Assembly (NCBI RefSeq): GCF_021107415.1
Contig: NZ_JAIOSW010000186.1
Span: forward strand, 1-21,070
Length of the DNA stretch: 21,070 bases
Direction of reading: 5' to 3'
Source: Desulfobacula sp.
Lineage (GTDB): Bacteria > Desulfobacterota > Desulfobacteria > Desulfobacterales > Desulfobacteraceae
Below, one piece after another: positions 15,623 to 21,070 of the stretch; position 1 is the stretch's first letter, and each line of letters begins with the position of its first letter. Below the pieces are notes generated by a model, which was not told the origin of the DNA, searched no databases, and saw only the letters and a program-made list of their open reading frames with translations. Both the position numbers and the translations under genes were made by a program.

Positions 15623-16996
15623 ATGAGAGCCAAGAAGTATGTATTAACAGAACAAGAAATGCCGAGAAAGTGGTATAATATTATGGCGGATATGCCGACC
15701 CCCATGGAACCACCACTTCATCCCGGAACCGGACAGCCCTGCGGGCCGGATGATCTATCCCCGATTTTCCCAATGAACCTGATTGAACAGGAAGTGAGTA
15801 CGGATCGCTGGATTGACATCCCGGAAGAAGTCCTGGAAAGATACTCCATATGGCGCCCTTCTCCCCTGTTCAGGGCGTACAACCTTGAAAAAGCCCTTGA
15901 CACACCGGCAAAAATTTATTTTAAAAACGAAGGCGTCAGCCCTGCCGGAAGCCACAAACCCAACACAGCCATTGCCCAGGCCTATTATAATAAGGTTGCA
16001 GGCACAAAAAAAATCACCACGGAAACAGGGGCCGGCCAATGGGGCAGCGCCCTTGCCATGTGCTGTTCGTTTTTCGGAATTGAGTGCAAGGTGTTTATGG
16101 TAAAAATTTCTTACAACCAGAAACCATACCGCCGCCTGATGATGGAAACCTGGGGGGCCAATTGTACGGCAAGCCCCAGCAATGAAACAAGGGCCGGTCG
16201 AAGTATCCTTGAAAAATACCCGGATTCTCCGGGAAGCCTTGGCATGGCCATCAGTGAGGCGGTTGAAGAAGCGGTTGCCGACGACAACACCAAATATGCT
16301 CTGGGCAGTGTATTGAATCATGTCATGATTCATCAGAGTATCATCGGCCTTGAGGCCATAAAACAGATGAAAATGGCAGGAGATTATCCCGACGTGATTA
16401 TCGGAAGCGCGGGTGGCGGCAGTAATTTTGCAGGCCTTGCCTTTCCCTTTGCCCTGGACAAAATAAACGGAAAAGAAATTGACATTATTGCTGTGGAACC
16501 GGCATCCTGTCCCACCATGACCCGGGGGCCATTTGCCTATGATTTCGGGGATACCGTCCAGATGACACCGCTTCTACCCATGCATACCCTGGGACACAAT
16601 TTTGTACCGGCGCCAATCCATGCAGGAGGATTGCGATACCATGGCATGGCACCCATTGTCAGCCAACTGATTTTAGACGGTATTATCCGACCTGAATCCA
16701 TCCACCAGATGGAAACCTTTGAGGCGGGCCTGACCTTTGCCCGGACCGAAGGGTATATCAGTGCGCCTGAATGTAACCATGCCGTTGCCATTACCATCCG
16801 TGAAGCACTTAAAGCCAAAGAAGAAGGCAAGGAAAAAACCATCCTGTTCAACTGGAGCGGTCATGGCCTTGTTGATCTTGCTGCATATGAATCTTATCTC
16901 GGGGGTAATCTGTCTGATCATGAACTGCCCCAGGAACAGATTGATAATGCACTAAAGGATATTGAACCTTTACCCAAACCCAAACAGGCAACTTAA
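15623..16996 (+). CDS. trpB: TrpB2-type tryptophan synthase beta-like PLP enzyme, copy 1
   Basis: 457 aa, the long TrpB2 (TIGR01415) form rather than the roughly 400-aa TrpA-partnered TrpB1. GSHKPNTA at 109-116 holds the PLP-forming lysine (K112), ETGAGQWG at 134-141 the catalytic glutamate region, and [11 protein letters not shown] (261-271) binds the PLP phosphate. TrpB2 enzymes act without TrpA and join indole to serine; archaeal members have been reported to prefer O-phospho-L-serine. Cytoplasmic. Ribosome binding site AAGGAGGG 4 nt before ATG. No trpA or other trp gene is near, which argues against an ordinary biosynthetic operon. A near-twin begins at 20509. A strong hairpin follows the stop. 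Confidence 0.9.
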   Translation: MRAKKYVLTEQEMPRKWYNIMADMPTPMEPPLHPGTGQPCGPDDLSPIFPMNLIEQEVSTDRWIDIPEEVLERYSIWRPSPLFRAYNLEKALDTPAKIYFKNEGVSPAGSHKPNTAIAQAYYNKVAGTKKITTETGAGQWGSALAMCCSFFGIECKVFMVKISYNQKPYRRLMMETWGANCTASPSNETRAGRSILEKYPDSPGSLGMAISEAVEEAVADDNTKYALGSVLNHVMIHQSIIGLEAIKQMKMAGDYPDVIIGSAGGGSNFAGLAFPFALDKINGKEIDIIAVEPASCPTMTRGPFAYDFGDTVQMTPLLPMHTLGHNFVPAPIHAGGLRYHGMAPIVSQLILDGIIRPESIHQMETFEAGLTFARTEGYISAPECNHAVAITIREALKAKEEGKEKTILFNWSGHGLVDLAAYESYLGGNLSDHELPQEQIDNALKDIEPLPKPKQAT

Positions 16997-17011
16997 ATCA
17001 ACTAAAACCAG

Positions 17012-17050
17012 CCTGTAACAGTCTTTGATCATTGCAAAGACTGTTGCAGG
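17012..17050 (+). terminator. 16-bp hairpin after TrpB2 copy 1 (terminator or processing site)
   Basis: CCTGTAACAGTCTTTG (17012-17027) pairs with CAAAGACTGTTGCAGG (17035-17050) around a 7-nt loop, with one G-U pair and no mismatch. No U-tract follows (TTAAATC), so it may be a weak or Rho-assisted terminator, or a stabiliser of the upstream mRNA end that lets some transcription reach the downstream genes. Confidence 0.6.
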
Positions 17051-17073
17051 TTAAATCAAAACCTGGGAATCAA

Positions 17074-17382
17074 ATGACGACAAAAAAAAATAAAAATACC
17101 GACACCCTTTTGGCAGATCCACCGGAAGAATCATTCAGCATCAGGTGCCCGAGACTTGGGCATCAGATCAATTTTCCCTATTGCCGGTCTGAAAACAGCG
17201 GACTTCCCTGTTTTAAAACCCTTGATTGCTGGTACAACCACTTTGATGTTCATGCCTATCTTACGGACAAATTGACCAAAGAAGACTTCAAAAAAGCCTT
17301 TTTAGACAAGGGAAAACCAAAAGTCTTTTCTTTATTTGATTTGATTGAACAAGCTAAAACAAGGAAAGGAAAACAGGTTTGA
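17074..17382 (+). CDS. Small Cys4 protein, putative metal-binding
   Basis: 102 aa from ATG 17074. An in-frame TTG at 17032 lies in the loop of the upstream hairpin and is unlikely. Cysteines at 25, 37, 46 and 52 (RCPRLGHQINFPYC, then LPCFKTLDCWYNHFDVH) with nearby His30, His56 and His60 suggest a zinc or iron-sulfur site; the rest is charged. No signal peptide. The family is not recognised with confidence. Its stop overlaps the start of the ATPase gene (TTGA), so the two are translationally coupled and may work together. Confidence 0.75.
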   Translation: MTTKKNKNTDTLLADPPEESFSIRCPRLGHQINFPYCRSENSGLPCFKTLDCWYNHFDVHAYLTDKLTKEDFKKAFLDKGKPKVFSLFDLIEQAKTRKGKQV

Positions 17383-18098
17383 CCTATTTAAAACAAGTAA
17401 ATATCCTTTCGAAAAAATTTCCTGTTCTGGATTTTTATCCCTTTAATCTGAAAATATTCCAGAACACTGACACCACAACATTTAACAATGCCATTACCTT
17501 TTTTATCGGTGAAAATGGTACTGGAAAATCAACCTTGCTCAAAGCCCTTGCCTATAAATGCGGTATCCATATCTGGCAGAGTGAGTTCAATTTAAGGTGT
17601 GAACAAAACCCCTATGAAGAAGACTTGTATAAAGCCATTTCCATTCAATGGAAAAATGGTCCGGTACCGGGTTCATTTTTCGGGTCCCAGATATTTTCCC
17701 ATTTTGCCAGGAACCTTGAGGAATGGTCCGTCAATGACCCTGAAATGCTCAAATATTTTGGAGGGAAATCCCTGATTACCCAATCCCACGGCCAATCGCT
17801 CATGTCATATTTCCAGTCACGATACAGTATCAAAGGGTTATACTTTCTGGATGAACCTGAAACAGCCTTGTCTCCCACATCTTTGATTGAGCTTTTAAAT
17901 CTTTTAATAAAAATAAGCCGACAGGGCCATGCCCAGTTTATCATTGCCACCCATTCCCCTCTTCTGATGGCCTGCCCTGATGCCAGGATTTACAGCTTTG
18001 ACAACCATGTTGTTGAGCCTATACAATATGAAGATACGGATTATTATAAAATCTATAAAAAATTCATGTACAATCCCGGTGAATTCATAAAAACTTAA
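17379..18098 (+). CDS. AAA/ABC-type predicted ATPase (COG3910-like)
   Basis: 239 aa with a complete ABC-ATPase-like motif set: Walker A GENGTGKS (44-51), a signature-like QSHGQSLMS (135-143), Walker B LYFLDEPETALSP (154-166) and the H-loop ATHSP (190-194). There is no transmembrane part and no permease nearby, so it is a soluble ATPase of the predicted-ATPase/OLD-like kind, not a transporter subunit. Start TTG at 17379 overlaps the TGA of the Cys4 gene, with AGGAAAGGAAAACAGG just upstream as ribosome binding site. Role unknown; coupling to the Cys4 protein is the strongest clue. The V4R regulator follows 20 bp after its stop. Confidence 0.85.
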   Translation: MTYLKQVNILSKKFPVLDFYPFNLKIFQNTDTTTFNNAITFFIGENGTGKSTLLKALAYKCGIHIWQSEFNLRCEQNPYEEDLYKAISIQWKNGPVPGSFFGSQIFSHFARNLEEWSVNDPEMLKYFGGKSLITQSHGQSLMSYFQSRYSIKGLYFLDEPETALSPTSLIELLNLLIKISRQGHAQFIIATHSPLLMACPDARIYSFDNHVVEPIQYEDTDYYKIYKKFMYNPGEFIKT

Positions 18099-18118
18099 AC
18101 CTGTTTGATGGAGTTGTA

Positions 18119-19366
18119 ATGAATCATCCTTCCGACACGACTTTGAACACGGTGAGTGTACCGGATGATTTTCATCAGGTTTTCCTGACTGCACAAAATT
18201 ATGTAAAAAATTATTTTAGCACTGTTCAACACAACCCTGAAAAAGGACTGATCAAATTTTCAGGTGAACGGTATATCCTTGTCAGGGCAGCATCCATGTC
18301 CAAAGAATTCTTTGATATGATGGCGCTCCTGTATAAAGACCGGGGGGAAAAAGAGGCAAGAACCCTTTCATTTAATTTTCTTTTTGATATTGCCCATTCC
18401 ATTGGAAAAGCAGATGCAAAAAGTTTTTTCTCAAAAATGAAGGTGAGTGACCCCATAGAAAAACTTTCAGCAGGACCGGTCCATTTTGCCTATACCGGGT
18501 GGGCATCTGTTAAAATACATCCCTTGTCCAACCCTGTACCGAATAAAAATTTTTATCTGATTTATGATCATCCTTATTCTTTTGAAGCCCAGGCATGGAT
18601 GGAAAACGGGGAAAAATCCGATTTCCCGGTTTGTGTTATGAATGCCGGTTACTCCTCTGGCTGGTGTGAAGAAAGCTTTAGTGTTTCTCTTGTAACAGCA
18701 GAAATCGAGTGCCGGGCAAAAGGGGACAGGCACTGCCGGTTTATCATGGCCCACCCTTCCAGGATTAAGGATTGTATCAGCAAATACTGCAAAAAAGCAT
18801 ATATCAAATACAAACATTACAAAAAAATAGATATTCCTGAATTTTTCAAGCGAAAACGCCTTCAGGATGAGCTGAAAAATCATAGAGCTCATCTTGAGAA
18901 CCTTGTTCAACGACGGACAGATAAACTGAGAAAGGCCAATCTAAGACTTGAGGAAGCCAATATTGCGTTAAAAGTCGTATTAAAACAAATGGAACAAAAA
19001 GAGAAAAACGACAAGGAAAATTTTTTAATCAATATCAAACAATCCGTCATGCCCTATCTTAAACAACTTGCCCAAACGAATATAAGTAAAGGGCAGCAAG
19101 TGCTTTTAGACAGGCTTGAAAAAAACATGAATCAGATCACCTCCCCTTTAATCGGGAAACTCTCATCAAAGTACCTGAACCTGACACCAATGGAAATCAA
19201 AGTGGCAGCACTTGTCAAAGATGGTATGGTAAACAAGGAAATAGCACAAATCCTTAATGTGTCTTTAAATACGATCACATCCCATCGGTATAAAATCAGA
19301 ACAAAACTGGGATTGAAAAATAGAAAGACAAACTTACATTCCTATTTGCTATCCCTTGAGGAGTAG
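18119..19366 (+). CDS. V4R-domain sensor with coiled coil and LuxR-type DNA-binding domain
   Basis: 415 aa. Residues about 38-140 resemble the XylR_N aromatic-binding region (FSGERYILVRAASM, ARTLSFNFLFDIAHSIGKAD). Residues about 150-213 are a V4R (4-vinyl reductase) domain: VCVMNAGYSSGWCEESFSVS, then EIECRAKGDRHCRFIMAHP, with Cys172, 183, 198 and 206. Residues 241-300 form a coiled coil. Residues 353-412 are a LuxR/GerE helix-turn-helix (LTPMEIKVAALVKDGMVNKE, IAQILNVSLNTITSHRYKIR). V4R regulators such as XylR and DmpR bind aromatics but normally carry a sigma-54-activating AAA+ domain; that is absent here, so control should be through ordinary promoters. Start ATG 18119 with GGAG 6 nt upstream. 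Confidence 0.88.
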   Translation: MNHPSDTTLNTVSVPDDFHQVFLTAQNYVKNYFSTVQHNPEKGLIKFSGERYILVRAASMSKEFFDMMALLYKDRGEKEARTLSFNFLFDIAHSIGKADAKSFFSKMKVSDPIEKLSAGPVHFAYTGWASVKIHPLSNPVPNKNFYLIYDHPYSFEAQAWMENGEKSDFPVCVMNAGYSSGWCEESFSVSLVTAEIECRAKGDRHCRFIMAHPSRIKDCISKYCKKAYIKYKHYKKIDIPEFFKRKRLQDELKNHRAHLENLVQRRTDKLRKANLRLEEANIALKVVLKQMEQKEKNDKENFLINIKQSVMPYLKQLAQTNISKGQQVLLDRLEKNMNQITSPLIGKLSSKYLNLTPMEIKVAALVKDGMVNKEIAQILNVSLNTITSHRYKIRTKLGLKNRKTNLHSYLLSLEE

Positions 19367-19419
19367 CAATTTGCCGAATAGTGATTTTCCATCACCATTT
19401 TATCACCATTTTTTCAGTC

Positions 19420-19449
19420 TTGACCCCTGCATAATAACTTTCATATAAA
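19420..19449 (+). promoter_or_regulatory. Promoter of the phosphoglycerate-dehydrogenase-like gene
   Basis: TTGACC (19420-19425), 18-nt spacer, TATAAA (19444-19449), about 50 bp before the ATG. Fair sigma-70 match. Confidence 0.5.
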
Positions 19450-19465
19450 AAATGATCAGGATTTA

Positions 19466-19487
19466 TTTATTAATCCATATTAATAAA
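19466..19487. promoter_or_regulatory. Perfect 9-bp inverted repeat just before the ribosome binding site
   Basis: TTTATTAAT-CCAT-ATTAATAAA, ending directly at the GGAG ribosome binding site of the next gene and lying about +10 to +31 of the candidate promoter. Operator position for a repressor, or an AU-only hairpin near the start codon. Confidence 0.5.
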
Positions 19488-19498
19488 GGAGAACTATC

Positions 19499-20446
19499 AT
19501 GAAAGTACTCGTCAGCGATCCCCTCTCCAACGTAGGAATTGAAATCTTTCAAAACACACCCGGCATTGAAGTTGATGTCAAAACCGATTTAAGCCCGTCT
19601 GAACTTGAAGAAATCATCGGTGTTTACCACGCCTTATCCATTCGAAGCAAAACAAAAGTGACCGAGGATATGCTTGCCAAAGCAAAAAATCTCAAGGTAA
19701 TCGGCAGGGCGGGCATCGGGCTTGATAATGTAGACATTCCCGCAGCCACCCTGGCTGATGTCGCCGTAATGAACACCCCTTTTGGCAACACGATTACAAC
19801 GGCGGAAAACGCCATTGCCTTATTAATGTCTCTTTCCCGCAATATACCCCAGGCAACGGCAACCCTGAAAGATGGAAAATGGGAGAAAAAAAATCTTAAG
19901 GGTCGCGAAATATACAACAAGACCCTGGGACTTGTCGGTATCGGCAATATCGGAAGTATTGTAGCAGACAGGGCAATGGGGCTTAAAATGAAAGTTATCG
20001 GGTTTGACCCGTATCTGGAAGATTCCTCTATTGAAAAACTTGGGATCACGCCGGTCACTTTTGATGAAGTCCTAGCTCAATCAGATTATATTTCCATTCA
20101 TACACCCAAAACAAAAGAAACCACCAACCTGTTCAACAAAGAGACATTGTCAAAGATGAAACAAGGTGCCATGCTCATCAACGGTGCAAGAGGCGGCATT
20201 GTCAATGAAGCCGATCTTTATGATGCCTTAAAATCCAACCACCTTGGCGGAGCTGCCCTTGATGTATTTGAAACAGAACCACCCGGGAACATAAAACTCA
20301 TGGACCTGGACAATTTTATCTGCACCTGTCATCTTGGTGCCTCTACCTTTGAGGCTCAGGACAATGTGGCACGGGATGTGGCAAACCAGATCGTTGATTA
20401 TCTGTTAAAAGGCGAGGCTGAAAATATTGTCAATCAAAAAAAATGA
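19499..20446 (+). CDS. D-3-phosphoglycerate dehydrogenase-like D-2-hydroxyacid dehydrogenase
   Basis: 315 aa, short SerA form without the C-terminal ACT/regulatory domain. GRAGIGLDNVD (69-79), NAD-binding GLVGIGNIG (144-152) with acidic D170 at the end of the second Rossmann strand (NAD preference), catalytic Arg231 (NGARGGIVNE), Glu260 (DVFETEPP) and His278 (CHLGASTFEAQ) are all present. Expected reaction: NAD-linked oxidation of a D-2-hydroxyacid, most likely 3-phosphoglycerate to 3-phosphohydroxypyruvate, the first step to serine. Lack of the ACT domain implies no serine feedback through that domain. AAAGGAG ribosome binding site. It is 62 bp upstream of TrpB2 copy 2. Confidence 0.88.
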   Translation: MKVLVSDPLSNVGIEIFQNTPGIEVDVKTDLSPSELEEIIGVYHALSIRSKTKVTEDMLAKAKNLKVIGRAGIGLDNVDIPAATLADVAVMNTPFGNTITTAENAIALLMSLSRNIPQATATLKDGKWEKKNLKGREIYNKTLGLVGIGNIGSIVADRAMGLKMKVIGFDPYLEDSSIEKLGITPVTFDEVLAQSDYISIHTPKTKETTNLFNKETLSKMKQGAMLINGARGGIVNEADLYDALKSNHLGGAALDVFETEPPGNIKLMDLDNFICTCHLGASTFEAQDNVARDVANQIVDYLLKGEAENIVNQKK

Positions 20447-20481
20447 TTTTTCCACTAAGCGCACCAGGATCAATCATTTTT
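20439..20481 (+). terminator. Possible attenuator/terminator between dehydrogenase and TrpB2 copy 2
   Basis: AAAAATGATT (20439-20448, overlapping the stop codon) pairs with AATCATTTTT (20472-20481) across a 23-nt loop, followed by TTATT. The stem is A/T-only apart from one G-C pair, so stability is poor and function doubtful. Confidence 0.25.
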
Positions 20482-20508
20482 TATTAAACCCCAATAAAAG
20501 GAGAAGTT

Positions 20509-21070
20509 GTGAAGACCAAAAAATTTGTTTTATCAGACCAAGACATGCCAAGACAATGGTACAACATTATGGCAGACATGCCAACTCCCATGGAACCCCC
20601 TCTTCATCCCGGTACCGGGCAGCCCTGCGGGCCTGACGATCTTTCTCCGATTTTTCCCATGAACCTGATTGAACAGGAAATGAGCACAGAACGCTGGATT
20701 GATATCCCGGAAGAAGTCCTGGATAAATATGCCATATGGCATCCTACTCCTCTGGTCAGGGCCTACAACCTTGAAAAAGCCCTTGATACCCCTGCAAAAA
20801 TCTATTTTAAGAATGAGGGCGTAAGCCCTGCAGGCAGTCACAAACCTAATACAGCCATTGCCCAGGCCTATTACAATAAAGTTGCCGGCACCAAAAAGAT
20901 CACCACGGAAACCGGTGCAGGCCAGTGGGGCAGTGCCCTTTCCATGTGCTGTTCATTCTTTGGTATTGAGTGCAAGGTGTTCATGGTTAAAATTTCTTAC
21001 AATCAGAAACCATACCGCCGCCTGATGATGGAAACCTGGGGGGCCAATTGTACGGCAAGCCCCAGCACTG
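20509..21070 (+). CDS. trpB: TrpB2-type tryptophan synthase beta-like PLP enzyme, copy 2 (3' end outside window)
   Basis: GTG start at 20509 after AAAAGGAGAAGTT; 187 codons are visible before the right edge. The product aligns without gaps to copy 1 and differs at about 17 of 187 residues, mostly conservative and mostly within the first 83 residues. The PLP lysine motif GSHKPNTA and ETGAGQWG are unchanged. Nucleotide identity is lower in most of the gene (many third-position changes), but positions 21004-21067 are identical to copy 1. It is likely co-transcribed with the dehydrogenase 62 bp upstream. The two copies probably share chemistry but may differ in regulation or acceptor. Confidence 0.9.
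   Translation, partial: MKTKKFVLSDQDMPRQWYNIMADMPTPMEPPLHPGTGQPCGPDDLSPIFPMNLIEQEMSTERWIDIPEEVLDKYAIWHPTPLVRAYNLEKALDTPAKIYFKNEGVSPAGSHKPNTAIAQAYYNKVAGTKKITTETGAGQWGSALSMCCSFFGIECKVFMVKISYNQKPYRRLMMETWGANCTASPST

Noticed and set aside
15755..16333. 192-aa open frame antisense to TrpB2 copy 1, with a similar 102-aa antisense frame at 20533-20841 in copy 2
   Set aside because: Both are shadows of homologous coding sequence in the same frame relation, so their mutual similarity follows from the TrpB2 similarity. No ribosome binding site or independent evidence.
17032..17073. TTG start giving a 116-aa version of the Cys4 protein
   Set aside because: The TTG lies in the loop of a 16-bp hairpin with no ribosome binding site; ATG 17074 is more plausible.
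1..21070. CRISPR arrays, tRNA or rRNA genes
   Set aside because: No regularly spaced repeats and no tRNA-like or rRNA-like sequence were noticed on either strand.

Overview
The window looks like chromosomal DNA of a sulfate-reducing deltaproteobacterium of the Desulfobacteraceae type (Desulfobacula/Desulfobacter-like). This rests on gene content and moderate-to-low GC, not on a database match. Pointers are an XdhC-family maturation operon, TIGR01415-type TrpB2 enzymes, DUF2231 and DOMON redox-envelope proteins, and a sensor regulator whose coiled coil plus LuxR C-terminus is a pattern I associate with this group.

Layout. (1) 1-2652, minus: 884 codons of a very large secreted protein (HAF-type repeats, three Asn-x-x-Cys beta modules, start of an Ig-like module) running off the left edge. 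(2) 2653-3960: a mobile-element graveyard with the C-terminal relic of a DDE transposase, the 3' end (domains V and VI) of a group II intron, and two short unrecognised ORFs in one frame separated by a stop and a 13-bp direct repeat. (3) 8523 down to 3984, minus: a tightly packed six-gene run, DUF2231 membrane protein, truncated DOMON protein, tandem universal stress protein, histone-deacetylase-family hydrolase, Cys-rich protein, multi-pass membrane protein. (4) 8802-12134, minus: an amidohydrolase lipoprotein and a secreted protein with a dockerin-like calcium loop. (5) 12150-12938: AT-rich spacer holding a 169-nt imperfect hairpin element. (6) 12939-15408, plus: overlapping yqeC-like, xdhC-like and mocA-like genes for molybdenum hydroxylase maturation. 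(7) 15623-21070, plus: TrpB2 copy 1, small Cys4 protein, AAA/ABC-type ATPase, V4R-LuxR regulator, phosphoglycerate-dehydrogenase-like enzyme, TrpB2 copy 2 (cut by the right edge).

How they may work together. Region 6 would cytidylate, insert or finish the molybdenum cofactor of hydroxylases encoded elsewhere. Region 7 is the best candidate for an undescribed system. Two closely related TrpB2 beta-replacement enzymes bracket a dehydrogenase that could feed a (phospho)serine route and a regulator with a V4R aromatic-sensor domain, accompanied by an ATPase translationally coupled to a Cys4 protein. A testable reading is aromatic- or indole-responsive amino-acid synthesis or salvage. The two TrpB2 genes share an exact 64-bp stretch, far above the similarity around it, which suggests gene conversion.
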